Source: CAYNST01 sp964434105 (lineage in GTDB: Bacteria > Pseudomonadota > Gammaproteobacteria > Pseudomonadales > Cellvibrionaceae). Taken from it: DNA of 64,000 nt. This document shows positions 35,030-44,271 of the stretch, piece by piece. The stretch covers positions 34,009-98,008 of the forward strand of contig CAYSTJ010000007.1 of NCBI GenBank assembly GCA_964434105.1. Reading direction: 5' to 3'. The notes under the pieces are model-generated. The model did no database searches. It was given only the letters and a program-made list of their open reading frames with translations, and had not been told where the DNA came from. The position numbers and the translations under genes were made by a program. Each line of letters starts with the position of its first letter. Within the stretch, counting starts at the first letter, position 1.

Positions 35030-35743
35030 ATGAACCTCATCCTTCTTGAACCCGACGACTTTATCAATCCGCATCTGGTCAGACTGTCAGGCCGGCGCGC
35101 ACTGCATATCGTCCAAATCCTTCGTAGTCAGCCGGGGGACACGGTGAAAGTCGGACTGCTCAACGGTAACCTTGGACGGGCCACCATTGCCAAACAGGAA
35201 GGCAACGAGATTCATCTCGAGGTCCCAGACCTGTTGGAACCACCGCCACCCACCCTGCCCCTCACGCTCATTCTCGGTCTCCCGCGACCGCGCATGTTGC
35301 AGCGCACCCTCCAGACCATCGCCACCATGGGTGTGGAAAATCTGTGTCTCATCCAGACTGCGCGTGTCGAAAAGAGCTTCTGGCAAACACCCCTTCTGAA
35401 AGACGCGGCCGTGCGAGAGCAGTTGTTGCTGGGCCTGGAACAGGGAAAAGCGACCCAACTGCCGACGGTATACTGCTTCCATCGTTTCCGGCCTTTTGTA
35501 GAGGATCACCTGCCACGCCTGAGCGCCGGTACGTGCCAGCGGTGGATAGCCCATCCCGGCGACTATCCAGCCGCCCAGCCAGCCACCCGCGAACCGGTGG
35601 CATTGGCCGTTGGCCCGGAAGGCGGATTTATCGAAAACGAAGTCACCTGCTTTGTCGACGCCGGTTTTTCCCCGATCCAGCTCGGTCAACGTATCCTCCG
35701 GGTCGAAACCGCCATCCCGGTGCTATTGGGTAAGCTGTTTTAG
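35030..35743 (+). CDS. rsmE: 16S rRNA m3U1498 methyltransferase RsmE
   Basis: Methylates U1498 of 16S rRNA. It has 237 residues, standard length. The N-terminal PUA-like part has RRALHIVQILRSQPGDTVKV; the SPOUT knot has LGLPRPRMLQRTLQTIATMG-VEN and AVGPEGGFIENEV, and then LGQRILRVETAIPV. It starts 55 bp after the tRNA-Arg gene. Confidence 0.95.
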   Translation: MNLILLEPDDFINPHLVRLSGRRALHIVQILRSQPGDTVKVGLLNGNLGRATIAKQEGNEIHLEVPDLLEPPPPTLPLTLILGLPRPRMLQRTLQTIATMGVENLCLIQTARVEKSFWQTPLLKDAAVREQLLLGLEQGKATQLPTVYCFHRFRPFVEDHLPRLSAGTCQRWIAHPGDYPAAQPATREPVALAVGPEGGFIENEVTCFVDAGFSPIQLGQRILRVETAIPVLLGKLF

Positions 35744-35964
35744 GCGTTTACGCGCCACCGTCTTTGGCGGACAGGAAGAGCGAACAGGAAGAATAGCCAC
35801 ATTCGGGGTGAACATTTGGCAATTTTGCGGTCTTAGCTTACGGCTGTTCCCCCCACAAAATTTTAATGGAGGTTTTATTGATTCCAGTCAACGCCCTGGC
35901 AGAACGTTTTTTTATAATCGTAAACAAGTCCCGATAATCGAAAAGCTGAAGAAGGATGGTAACC

Positions 35965-36276
35965 ATGCAAATCAACATCTCTGGCCACCATGTCGAAATC
36001 ACGCAGGGTATTCGCGATGCCATTGAAAACAAATATTCCAGGATTCAGTCTCACTACCCCGACATTGGCCCACTGGCCATCATCCTGACGGTCGAAAAGA
36101 ACGAGCAAAGAGTCGAGACCAGTACACATTTTCTGGGCGCACCGGTCAGTGTCCACGCTGTCGACAGCAATCTTTATGTCGCAATCGGAGAGTCAGCCAA
36201 AAAACTGTCTGCCGCGCTGTCCCACCGCAAGGGTATGCTCAGAAAAGCCAATCGCAGTCAAGCCGCCCTGAGCTAG
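35965..36276 (+). CDS. hpf: Ribosome hibernation promoting factor (short HPF)
   Basis: A 103-residue protein of the short HPF/YfiA fold. The start at 35965 has GAAGG nine bases upstream; the ATG three codons before overlaps that site. Motifs: MQINISGHHVEITQGIRDAI and the late SAKKLSAALSHRKGMLRK, where conserved basic residues contact 16S rRNA. It dimerises or silences ribosomes in stationary phase. It is not next to rpoN or ptsN here, unlike in many relatives. Confidence 0.93.
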   Translation: MQINISGHHVEITQGIRDAIENKYSRIQSHYPDIGPLAIILTVEKNEQRVETSTHFLGAPVSVHAVDSNLYVAIGESAKKLSAALSHRKGMLRKANRSQAALS

Positions 36277-36530
36277 CACGCTGTCCGTCGGGGCCTTTGT
36301 GCCCCGTCGTCCCGAATCAGTCCCGATTCCGTTTTTGCAATCCGATTCCTCATAAAAAATTTCGGGCTAATTCCACTTTCCCCATCGCCTGACACCGATT
36401 GATTGAATAATGATCAAACCGCGGGCGCACGGCTTCCGACCCTGTTTATCCGCTACTTAAAGCCTTTCGTAATAGCGTCTTATGGTTTATGCTTCCTTGC
36501 AAAAGCCTGCATAAAAACAGGCAATACACC

Positions 36531-36538
36531 TTACCATT
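36531..36538 (+). repeat. Target-site duplication, left
   Basis: TTACCATT, identical to the eight bases right after the element at 36724-36731. Confidence 0.85.
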
Positions 36539-36723
36539 GTGACTATTCAGCTCGTGCGTCCAGATTGTTCAGAGCAAGGCGAAAAATGTGAGTTTACGTG
36601 TAAATATACGCCGCGCATCCTGCGCTTCGCCGTCTGGCCAGGCGCTCAAACCTGTTCCCGACAGGTTTGTGACCATTTTTTAACGCAGCTATGAGCAAAT
36701 CGGGACGTGAGCTGAATAGTTAC
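36539..36723. mobile_element. 185-bp MITE with IS66-like ends
   Basis: No coding capacity. The ends are inverted repeats: left GTGACTATTCAGCTCGTG, right (reverse complement) GTAACTATTCAGCTCACG, then further partial matching. An internal hairpin, CAAACCTG, TTCCCGA, CAGGTTTG, lies near 36648-36670. It is flanked by the perfect 8-bp duplication TTACCATT. IS66-family elements have ends starting GTAA and 8-bp duplications, so this is probably a non-autonomous IS66 derivative. It ends 26 bp before minC, placing it between hpf and the min operon. The rest of the 473-bp intergenic space holds no gene. Confidence 0.82.
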
Positions 36724-36731
36724 TTACCATT
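36724..36731 (+). repeat. Target-site duplication, right
   Basis: TTACCATT, the right partner of 36531-36538. Confidence 0.85.
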
Positions 36732-36749
36732 TAGAGTAAAACCACACTG

Positions 36750-37526
36750 ATGAGTCCATCGAGTCAATCTGCAGCCAGTTCGGAAAGACCAGAAACATTC
36801 CAGCTTAAGGGAGGTCTGTTTCCGATGACGCTGCTGGACCTGAAAACCTCGGATATTGCCGCCGTCAAACGCGAACTGGAAACCAAAGTCGCCGGCAGCC
36901 CGGCCTTTTTTAAAAATTCCGCCATTGTTTTCGGCTTTGACTGCCTCACCGATGCCCAACAGACTGAACTGAAGCTCGCCGAACTGAAGGATCTTTGCCT
37001 GGCATTGAACCTGATTCCCGCTGCAACGCGGGGTGGCAACCAGACTTTACAGGAACAGTCCCTCGCACTCGGTCTCGCCAATCTGCCCAAAATAAAGGAA
37101 CGTACAACACCGGTGCGCGAAGTCGCTGAAACCAGTCCGGAAGTCGTGGATGTCAGCCCGGAAACTGCGCAGGCCGAACAACAGGTTACGGGTCCCACCA
37201 AGGTGGTGTCGGCACCGGTGCGCTCCGGACAGCAAATTTACGCGCCCAATGGCGACCTGATCATTCTGACCTCGGTATCAGCCGGCGCCGAGGTACTGGC
37301 CGACGGCAATATTCATATTTATGGACCGCTGCGCGGCAGGGCCCTGGCGGGAATCAAGGGCAACGAACAGGCGAGAATTTTCTGTGGTAGTCAGGAAGCC
37401 GAACTGGTATCCATTGCCGGGCATTTTCTGGTAGACGAAGTTCTACGGGAAAATCAATGGAAAGAAGCGTGTCAGATATTTATCGAAGATGGTTCTATAA
37501 AAATTGAAACGCTCTACAACACTTAA
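36750..37526 (+). CDS. minC: Septum site-determining protein MinC
   Basis: Inhibitor of FtsZ polymerisation, recruited to the membrane by MinD. It has 258 residues. The N-terminal domain has FQLKGGLFPMTLLDLKTSDI; a variable linker runs about 110-155; the C-terminal beta-helix has GQQIYAPNGDLIILTSVSAG-AEVLADGNIHIYGPLRGRAL and QEAELVSIAGHFLV. It starts 26 bp after the MITE, so its original promoter may have been displaced or may lie in the element. Confidence 0.97.
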   Translation: MSPSSQSAASSERPETFQLKGGLFPMTLLDLKTSDIAAVKRELETKVAGSPAFFKNSAIVFGFDCLTDAQQTELKLAELKDLCLALNLIPAATRGGNQTLQEQSLALGLANLPKIKERTTPVREVAETSPEVVDVSPETAQAEQQVTGPTKVVSAPVRSGQQIYAPNGDLIILTSVSAGAEVLADGNIHIYGPLRGRALAGIKGNEQARIFCGSQEAELVSIAGHFLVDEVLRENQWKEACQIFIEDGSIKIETLYNT

Positions 37527-37542
37527 TTAAAGGGTTACTACA

Positions 37543-38358
37543 TTGGCTAAGATCATTACTGTTACTTCCGGAAAGGGTGGCGTTGGCAAGACCACCACAA
37601 GCGCTGCGATCAGTACCGGCCTGGCTTTACGTGGCCACAAGACAGCGGTAATTGATTTTGACGTCGGATTGCGTAATCTGGATCTGATCATGAACTGCGA
37701 GCGGCGTGTTGTTTACGATTTTGTCAACGTAATTAATGAAGAAGCAAACCTCAAGCAGGCATTGATACGGGACAAGCGTTGCGAGAACCTGTTTATTCTG
37801 CCCGCATCCCAGACACGCGACAAGGAAGCCCTGACAAAAGAAGGCGTCGAACGTGTACTAAACGAACTGAAGGACATGGAGTTCGAATACATCATTTGTG
37901 ACTCACCGGCCGGCATCGAACACGGCGCCTATATCGCGTTGTATTTTGCCGATGAGGCGGTCGTAGTGGCCAACCCGGAAGTATCCTCGGTACGGGATTC
38001 CGACAGAATTCTGGGTATCCTGCAAAGCAAATCCCAGAAAGCCGAGATGGGCAAGAATGTAAAGGAGCACCTACTGATCACCCGCTATGACTCGGGGCGT
38101 GTTGCCCGGGGCGAAATGCTGGGTGTTGCGGATGTTGAGGAGATTCTCGCCACCAAGCTGCTCGGCGTAATTCCGGAGTGCCAGTCGGTACTGAAGGCCT
38201 CCAACCAGGGTATCCCGGTTATTCACGATACAGAAAGCAGTGCCGGCAAGGCGTATGAGGATGCCGTTGCCCGGCTGCTGGGCGAGGAAAAGGAGCATCG
38301 CTATCTCACACCTGAACACAAAAGTCTGTTCCAGCGATTGTTCAGGAGGACCGCGTGA
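37543..38358 (+). CDS. minD: Septum site-determining ATPase MinD
   Basis: Membrane-bound ParA-type ATPase of the Min oscillator, 271 residues. It has a TTG start with AAAGGG upstream. The deviant Walker A is GKGGVGKTTT at 10-19; further motifs are VIDFDVGLRNLDLIMNCE, IICDSPAGIEHGA (switch II/Walker B) and the C-terminal amphipathic helix KSLFQRLFRR that binds membrane. Confidence 0.98.
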   Translation: MAKIITVTSGKGGVGKTTTSAAISTGLALRGHKTAVIDFDVGLRNLDLIMNCERRVVYDFVNVINEEANLKQALIRDKRCENLFILPASQTRDKEALTKEGVERVLNELKDMEFEYIICDSPAGIEHGAYIALYFADEAVVVANPEVSSVRDSDRILGILQSKSQKAEMGKNVKEHLLITRYDSGRVARGEMLGVADVEEILATKLLGVIPECQSVLKASNQGIPVIHDTESSAGKAYEDAVARLLGEEKEHRYLTPEHKSLFQRLFRRTA

Positions 38359-38603
38359 GTATATTTGATTACTTTCTTCGAAAAAAAACCAATACCGCTT
38401 CCATTGCCAAAGACCGCTTACAGGTTATCGTCGCCCACGAGCGCAAAGTCCACAATGAGCCGGATTATCTCCCTGCCCTGCAGCGCGAGATCATGGAGGT
38501 CATCAAAAAATATGTGGATATTGATATCGAAAACATTGAAGTTCAGCTCGATACCCAGGGTAACTGTTCAGTCCTGGAGCTGAACGTTACCCTGCCGGAC
38601 TAG
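38355..38603 (+). CDS. minE: Cell division topological specificity factor MinE
   Basis: 82 residues, GTG start overlapping the minD stop by four bases. MSIFDYFLRKK is the membrane-targeting N-terminus, AKDRLQVIVAHER the anti-MinCD helix, and the C-terminal part LPALQREIMEVIKKYVDID the dimerisation domain. Its stop codon starts a stretch TAGGGTCTGTTGATG that resembles the end of the MITE at 61625. Confidence 0.97.
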   Translation: MSIFDYFLRKKTNTASIAKDRLQVIVAHERKVHNEPDYLPALQREIMEVIKKYVDIDIENIEVQLDTQGNCSVLELNVTLPD

Positions 38604-38655
38604 GGTCTGTTGATGTCATTGCTCACCAGGTCTTGCCTGGTCTAAAGAAGCCTGC

Positions 38656-38910
38656 TCATACGCCCATATTTTTCAAGGTTTCCATGAGTTCGCGCAAGAT
38701 TCCGGATGCACGTGGGTGTTCGTCACCCATCTGGTCCGCCAACAATTCCATAGTTTCGATGGGGCCAGGGTCCGGCGGCGTCATTTCAGACTGTTCGTGC
38801 AGATAATAATCGAGGGATTTCAAGAGATTGGCCTGCTCGGCACTGGGTTCACCACTGCCAAACAATTCGTGCAATTCGGACATGAGATTCTGTAATTTTT
38901 CTTTCGGCAT
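38656..38910 (-). CDS. DUF4404 family small protein
   Basis: An 84-residue acidic helical protein (KLQNLMSELHELFGSGEPS, PPDPGPIETMELLADQMGDEHP), matching the DUF4404 pattern. It is cytoplasmic with no signal or membrane segment. GGAG precedes the ATG. It is followed on the same strand by nothing close and lies 65 bp downstream of the ybfF-like gene. Function unknown. Confidence 0.75.
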   Translation of the reverse strand: MPKEKLQNLMSELHELFGSGEPSAEQANLLKSLDYYLHEQSEMTPPDPGPIETMELLADQMGDEHPRASGILRELMETLKNMGV

Positions 38911-38975
38911 ATCGGTGGCTCCGTTTGTTATTGTTCCGGACCGCTCGTTTTGGTCGTTCCGTATTTTTTGGCCGG

Positions 38976-39743
38976 TTATATCTGGTCCGCTTCCTTCAGA
39001 AACCGTGCAATAATCCGGCCTGTGGCGTCGGGTTGCTCTGCATGGAGCCAGTGGCCGGCCTCCTCGACAGTTTCAATACGTGCCTGCGGAAACCGTTGCT
39101 GAATAGCGGCTTCTGCGCCCGGCAGAATATAATCGGACCTGCCCCCTCGCACGAACAGGGTTGGCCCGTCGAATTCACCTTCGCTGTTGCCCGCAACCAG
39201 CTGCCCATAACCCCGGTGCAGACCCTGCAGATTCATGCGCCAACGAAAACCCTCGCCCTCCCTGACCAGGTTTTTCAGCAAAAACCCCCGAACTGCAGCG
39301 TCCGGTATCGACTCCTGCAGCGCTTCATCGGCCGCGACCCGACTCTGTAACGCTTCTATCGGTACAGATAAAAGCCCTTGAAATATATTGTCGTGCCGAT
39401 TGCCGTAGGCCACCGGGGCGACATCCAAAACTACCAGACGGGTTACCCGGTCAGCATTCTGCAGTGCCAGCTCCATGGCGACTTTGCCACCAAGGCTGTG
39501 CCCCACCATGATGACGTGGGACAGCTTTTGAGCGTCCATCCATTGCCGCACCCCCTCAACCATGGCCGACAGCTCACTGTGCTCCGTATGAGGCGAACGG
39601 CCATGATCGGGCAGGTCGACACTGTAAACGGTGTGGTTGACAGCCAATAGGCGCGCCAGCCTACCGAGATTTTCCAGGCTGCCAAACAATCCGTGGAGTA
39701 AAACCAGCGGGGCGCCCTGTCCGGATTCGAGGTGATACAGCAT
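38976..39743 (-). CDS. Alpha/beta-hydrolase esterase, YbfF type
   Basis: A 255-residue hydrolase. LVLLHGLFGSLENLGRLAR carries the oxyanion region, VMVGHSLGGKVAMELAL holds the nucleophile Ser (GHSLGG), and the late GHWLHAEQP holds the catalytic His. The pattern matches E. coli YbfF, an acyl-CoA/palmitoyl-CoA esterase. Its start overlaps the stop of the DUF1820 gene by one base. Confidence 0.88.
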   Translation of the reverse strand: MLYHLESGQGAPLVLLHGLFGSLENLGRLARLLAVNHTVYSVDLPDHGRSPHTEHSELSAMVEGVRQWMDAQKLSHVIMVGHSLGGKVAMELALQNADRVTRLVVLDVAPVAYGNRHDNIFQGLLSVPIEALQSRVAADEALQESIPDAAVRGFLLKNLVREGEGFRWRMNLQGLHRGYGQLVAGNSEGEFDGPTLFVRGGRSDYILPGAEAAIQQRFPQARIETVEEAGHWLHAEQPDATGRIIARFLKEADQI

Positions 39744-40078
39744 CAGTCCTCACGGGGACGCGGTACGGGCGCCGGAAACGGTATTGTGGCAAATTTGTCG
39801 TTGGACTTTACTTCACTGACCCGGCCCGCGCCCTCCTTTTCGACTTCATCAATCCGCACAATGGCGTGCATCGGAACATAGGAACGTTTGACGGCGTTAA
39901 ACTCGGCCTTCAGCTTTTCTTCTCCCGGGTCCACCAGCAGCTGGCTTCGCTCGCCGAAAACAAACTCTTCAATCTCAATGAAACCGTACATCTCGCTCTG
40001 GTATATTGCCTTGGCATATACCTCGTATACCTGGTTCTGATTATAGAAAATTACTTTAAAAAGTGACGTACTGGCCAT
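39743..40078 (-). CDS. DUF1820 family protein
   Basis: A 111-residue soluble protein, LFKVIFYNQNQVYEVYAKAI, FGERSQLLVDPGEEKLKAEF and RSYVPMHAIVRIDEV, all conserved in DUF1820 of gammaproteobacteria. It is coupled to the esterase gene by overlapping stop and start. Function unknown. Confidence 0.85.
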   Translation of the reverse strand: MASTSLFKVIFYNQNQVYEVYAKAIYQSEMYGFIEIEEFVFGERSQLLVDPGEEKLKAEFNAVKRSYVPMHAIVRIDEVEKEGAGRVSEVKSNDKFATIPFPAPVPRPRED

Positions 40079-40246
40079 ATTACTCTCTGATTAAACGTCT
40101 GATTGCAGCAACAAGGGTGCCACAACCCGGGTATAAGGTCCACTGTATGGGGGTGCGGTGCTAAAAAACAAGCAACTTTTTATTCCTGCCCTACATCAGT
40201 ATAATACGCGCTCAATTTTTACCCTACGGTTGTAACCGGAACCCCC

Positions 40247-41608
40247 ATGGCAGAAGAACTCTCCAGCACGCAGACCAAAAAGCTGTTCATCCAGACCCAC
40301 GGATGCCAAATGAACGAGTACGACTCCGCTCGCATGCGTGATCTGCTGGGGGAATCCCATCAGCTGGTAAGCACCGACGACCCGGCCGAAGCAGACGTGT
40401 TGCTGGTCAACACCTGCTCCATCCGGGAAAAGGCCCAGGAAAAACTGTTCCATCAGTTAGGTCGCTGGAAGCAGCTGAAAGAGCTGAAACCGGGCCTGGT
40501 CATTGGTGTTGGTGGCTGTGTTGCCAGCCAGGAAGGTAGCGCTATCGCCGAGCGCGCGCCGTTTGTCGACCTTATTTTTGGACCACAGACCCTCCACCGT
40601 CTGCCGGAAATGCTGGATGCGCCCCGGGGCCGCGGTGCAGTGACGGTCGATATCACCTTTCCCGAAATCGAGAAGTTCGACAAACTGCCCAAACCGGAAG
40701 CCGACGGCGTTTCCGCCTTCGTCTCGATCATGGAAGGCTGCTCCAAGTACTGCACCTTCTGCGTCGTACCCTATACCCGCGGCGAAGAGGTCAGCCGTCC
40801 GGCGCAGGATATTCTGGACGAAGTCGCCCATCTGGCCGACCAGGGCGTGCGCGAGGTCAACCTGCTGGGCCAGAACGTCAACGCCTGGCGCGGCGACGGC
40901 CCCGACGGTGCGGCCGATCTGGCGGACCTGATAACGCTGGTAGCGCGCATCGACGGCATCGACCGCATCCGGTATACCACCTCTCACCCTGTGGAGTTCT
41001 CTGACAGCCTGATTGATGTCTACGCGGAAGTGCCGGAACTGGTGAACCACCTGCATCTGCCCGTACAAAGCGGCTCGGACCGCATTTTGATGGCAATGAA
41101 GCGCGGACATACTGTCCTTGAGTACAAATCCAGGCTGCGTCGCCTTAAAAAGCTGCGGCCCGATATCAGCCTGTCGTCCGATTTTATTGTAGGTTTTCCC
41201 GGCGAGACCGAACAGGACTTTCTCGCCACCATGAAACTGATCAGCGATGTTGGATTTGATCACTCCTTCAGCTTTATCTACAGCCGACGCCCGGGCACTC
41301 CCGCCGCCGACCTTCCTGACGAGACGCCCGAAAGCCTGAAGAAGGAGAGACTCGCACTGTTGCAACAGCGTATTACCCAGCAGGCGCAGCAGATCAGCCG
41401 TAAAATGGTCGGCAACACCGAGCGGGTGCTGGTCTCCGGCTATTCACGGAAGGATCCGGGTCAGCTCAGCGGACGAACCGAAAATAACCGGGTGGTCAAT
41501 TTCCGCTGTGATCAACCGGAGCTTATCGGCCATTTCGCGGACATACTCATTGAAGAGGCGCTGCCGAACTCCCTGCGTGGCACACTGCTGGCTTCCGAAC
41601 TGGATTGA
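40247..41608 (+). CDS. miaB: tRNA-2-methylthio-N6-dimethylallyladenosine synthase MiaB
   Basis: Radical SAM methylthiotransferase that modifies A37 of tRNAs reading UNN codons. The N-terminal UPF0004 cluster has Cys20, Cys57 and Cys91; the radical SAM cluster is CSKYCTFC with Cys165, Cys169, Cys172; a TRAM domain ends the protein. At 453 residues it is of normal length. First gene of the conserved miaB-phoH-ybeY-corC-lnt series, although a terminator-like hairpin and 227 bp separate it from phoH. Confidence 0.98.
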   Translation: MAEELSSTQTKKLFIQTHGCQMNEYDSARMRDLLGESHQLVSTDDPAEADVLLVNTCSIREKAQEKLFHQLGRWKQLKELKPGLVIGVGGCVASQEGSAIAERAPFVDLIFGPQTLHRLPEMLDAPRGRGAVTVDITFPEIEKFDKLPKPEADGVSAFVSIMEGCSKYCTFCVVPYTRGEEVSRPAQDILDEVAHLADQGVREVNLLGQNVNAWRGDGPDGAADLADLITLVARIDGIDRIRYTTSHPVEFSDSLIDVYAEVPELVNHLHLPVQSGSDRILMAMKRGHTVLEYKSRLRRLKKLRPDISLSSDFIVGFPGETEQDFLATMKLISDVGFDHSFSFIYSRRPGTPAADLPDETPESLKKERLALLQQRITQQAQQISRKMVGNTERVLVSGYSRKDPGQLSGRTENNRVVNFRCDQPELIGHFADILIEEALPNSLRGTLLASELD

Positions 41609-41667
41609 ACCGTCTGGCAAAGCCTGGCAGAAATGGCACCTAATAGCCGAAATTCCGGAAATGTGCG

Positions 41668-41687
41668 CCGCTTCTGCGGTTTTTTTC
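41668..41687 (+). terminator. Weak terminator after miaB
   Basis: CCGC, TTCT, GCGG makes a short stem followed by seven Ts. The stem is only four or five pairs, so partial readthrough into phoH is likely. Confidence 0.5.
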
Positions 41688-41835
41688 TTTCATATCTCGC
41701 CGGAATTGCGGTAGGCTTGAGACAACCTGACGGTTAAGTGCCTGTAAAGTGAACGCTGGCCCGCGATAGCGGTCGAATCGCACTGGTCAGACTCGCACAG
41801 ACAATATTACTTACATAAAGCGGACGCACTACGAC

Positions 41836-42876
41836 TTGGACACCACAAACGCATCACCTGTAACACCAGCCACAGCCTCAACCAGCGTCATCCTGGAACC
41901 CAATGATAGCCGTCGACTGCTCAACCTGTGTGGACAGTACGACAGTCACCTCAAGCAGATTGAGAAGCGCCTCGACATCGAGATTCACAACCGCGGCAAC
42001 CACTTTGCCCTGCATGGCCCCGAGGAACGTACCCGCATTGCTACGCAGGTACTGAACCAGTTATACAGCGATACGTCCGGTGAGTCAGAGATCACCCCGG
42101 CCGAAGTCCATCTCGCCCTGCAGGAAGCCGGTGTGGAGAATATAACCATAGCGCCGCCTGCTGCCGAGGAAGAAGCCCAGGTACAAATTATCCGCACCAA
42201 GAAGTGCACGATAAAGCCGCGTGGCAACAATCAGCAAAAATATGTCCGGGCCGTTCGCACCCACGACATAAACTTTGGCATCGGCCCTGCCGGAACGGGA
42301 AAAACCTTTCTGGCAGTAGCCTGTGCCGTAGAAGCGTTGCTGAAGGATGAAGTGGAACGAATACTGCTGGTGCGTCCGGCCGTTGAAGCCGGCGAGAAGC
42401 TGGGTTTTCTGCCGGGCGACCTGTCGCAGAAAGTCGACCCCTACCTGCGGCCCCTGTATGACGCACTTTATGAAATGCTGGGGTTCGAAGCCGTCGGCAA
42501 ACTGATAGAGCGCCAGATTATCGAAGTCGCACCGCTTGCCTATATGCGCGGCCGTACGCTGAATAATTCCTTTATCATCCTCGACGAGAGCCAGAACACG
42601 ACCAAGGAACAGATGAAAATGTTCCTGACCCGCATCGGGTTCGGGTCGACAGCGGTTATTACCGGTGACCCGACCCAGGTTGACCTGCCACGCGGCCACA
42701 CGTCCGGACTGCAGCACGCGGTCCATGTCCTGAACAACGTCGGCGGCATCAGCTTTACACACTTTTTAGCCCGGGACGTGGTGCGTCATCCGTTAGTGCA
42801 GCGGATTGTTGAAGCCTACAGTGCAGCCGAGGCAAGCGAAGAGCGTGATGCACGTAAACCCACCACCCGGCAGTAA
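41836..42876 (+). CDS. PhoH-like ATPase YbeZ
   Basis: A 346-residue PhoH-family protein. Walker A is GPAGTGKT at 150-157; Walker B is SFIILDESQNTT, with LTRIGFGSTAVITGDPTQVD as sensor region. The first 140 residues are a KH-like RNA-binding part. The start is TTG with no strong ribosome site seen. It works with YbeY in rRNA/RNA metabolism in other bacteria. The neighbouring ybeY overlaps its 3' end. Confidence 0.93.
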   Translation: MDTTNASPVTPATASTSVILEPNDSRRLLNLCGQYDSHLKQIEKRLDIEIHNRGNHFALHGPEERTRIATQVLNQLYSDTSGESEITPAEVHLALQEAGVENITIAPPAAEEEAQVQIIRTKKCTIKPRGNNQQKYVRAVRTHDINFGIGPAGTGKTFLAVACAVEALLKDEVERILLVRPAVEAGEKLGFLPGDLSQKVDPYLRPLYDALYEMLGFEAVGKLIERQIIEVAPLAYMRGRTLNNSFIILDESQNTTKEQMKMFLTRIGFGSTAVITGDPTQVDLPRGHTSGLQHAVHVLNNVGGISFTHFLARDVVRHPLVQRIVEAYSAAEASEERDARKPTTRQ

Positions 42877-43354
42877 GGTCATCGTGGATCAGACAGAAAG
42901 CGGACCGTTCGTCGATATCCAGGTTGCGACCGACACCGAATACCTTCCCGATGAGGCCGATCTCCGTCACTGGTTAAGTGCCTGCCTGCCCCGCGATCGG
43001 CTGGACAGTGAAATCACAGTGCGAATCGTCGGCCCGCTGGAAAGTCAGACCCTGAACGCCCGTTACCGGGACCAGCCAAAACCCACCAACATCCTGTCGT
43101 TTCCGGCGGACATTCCACCCGAGCTGCAGATTGCCTTTCTTGGTGACCTGGTGGTTTGTGCTGCCATCGTTGAGAGCGAAGCGGTGACGCAGGGGAAAAC
43201 ACTAAAGGCGCACTGGGCCCATATGATTGTGCATGGCACCCTGCACCTGTTGGGCTATGATCACGTAGAAGACAGCGAAGCTGTCGAAATGGAAGCCCTT
43301 GAGACCCGAATACTCGCCGCGCTCGGATTTGCGGCACCATACAATTATTCCTGA
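42848..43354 (+). CDS. ybeY: Endoribonuclease YbeY
   Basis: Zinc-dependent RNase for 16S rRNA maturation and ribosome quality control. The zinc site HGTLHLLGYDH (HxxxHxxGxxH) is intact; KPTNILSFPAD and LGDLVVCAAIVESEA precede it. The ATG at 42848 overlaps phoH by 29 bp. A GTG at 42884, with AGG five bases upstream, would give a start better matching the usual family length, so the true start is undecided. Confidence 0.94.
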   Translation: MHVNPPPGSKVIVDQTESGPFVDIQVATDTEYLPDEADLRHWLSACLPRDRLDSEITVRIVGPLESQTLNARYRDQPKPTNILSFPADIPPELQIAFLGDLVVCAAIVESEAVTQGKTLKAHWAHMIVHGTLHLLGYDHVEDSEAVEMEALETRILAALGFAAPYNYS

Positions 43355-43393
43355 ATAACTGACATTCCTACAGGAGATTTAAAGGTAACCACC

Positions 43394-44263
43394 ATGTCAG
43401 AAGACTCTTCCAGCAGTCCATCTGCCGATAACAACAGTCGCCCCGGGGAACGCTCGTGGCTCGATCGGTTGATTCAGAGCTTTTCGAACTCGGAACCCCG
43501 CACCCGCGAAGACCTGTTACAGATCATTCGCGACGCCGCCCAGAACAAGATAGTCGATCAGGAGGCGGTTGAAATCATGGAGGGCGCGTTGAGCGTGGCC
43601 AACCTGCAGGTTCGGGAGATTATGGTGCCCCGGGCTCAAATGGTTGTCATCAAGGAAGAGGATAAACCGGCGGATTTTCTGCCCAAGGTCATCGAGTCCG
43701 GTCATTCCCGGTTTCCGGTCATCGGCGAATCCGTCGATGAGATCAAGGGCATCCTGCTGGCCAAGGATCTGCTGCGCCTGATTCTGGAAAAGCGGGACGA
43801 TTTCAGTCTGAATGACATATTGCGCCCAGCCAATATAATTCCCGAAAGCAAACGGCTTAACGTTCTGCTGAAGGAGTTTCGGGAAAAGCGCTACCACATG
43901 GCAATTGTTATCGATGAATATGGTGGCGTCTCGGGACTGGTAACCATCGAAGACATTCTCGAGGAGATCGTTGGTGAAATCGAAGATGAAACTGACGATG
44001 AAGAAGAAGACTTTATCCGTCAGGTATCCGACTCCGATTACATCCTAAAAGCACTGACACCCATTGAAGAATTTAACGAGCGTTTCAAGGCACACTTCAG
44101 TGATGACGAATTCGATACCATTGGCGGCCTGATCACCCAGGCATTTGGCCATATGCCGAGCCGCAACGAAGTGGTGGAGCTCGACGGTTTTGTGTTTCGG
44201 GTGCTCTATTCAGACAGTCGGCAAATCCACCTGCTGCGGCTATCGCTTCCGGCGCGCGTCTGA
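43394..44263 (+). CDS. corC: CorC/YbeX CBS-domain protein
   Basis: A 289-residue soluble CorC. Two CBS domains (VREIMVPRAQMVVIKEEDKP; DILRPANIIPESKRLNVLLK) are followed by the CorC/HlyC C-terminal domain (GGLITQAFGHMPSRNEVVEL). No membrane segments. In E. coli YbeX is linked to magnesium/cobalt efflux and ribosome metabolism. It lies between ybeY and lnt. Confidence 0.93.
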   Translation: MSEDSSSSPSADNNSRPGERSWLDRLIQSFSNSEPRTREDLLQIIRDAAQNKIVDQEAVEIMEGALSVANLQVREIMVPRAQMVVIKEEDKPADFLPKVIESGHSRFPVIGESVDEIKGILLAKDLLRLILEKRDDFSLNDILRPANIIPESKRLNVLLKEFREKRYHMAIVIDEYGGVSGLVTIEDILEEIVGEIEDETDDEEEDFIRQVSDSDYILKALTPIEEFNERFKAHFSDDEFDTIGGLITQAFGHMPSRNEVVELDGFVFRVLYSDSRQIHLLRLSLPARV

Positions 44264-44271
44264 CTTCCTTC

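Noticed and set aside
36403..36591. Open frame spanning the left end of the MITE
   Set aside because: No homology pattern, and it crosses the target duplication and the element end.
34899..36749. Genomic island inserted at tRNA-Arg
   Set aside because: No integrase and no repeat of the tRNA 3' end; the genes after it are core functions.
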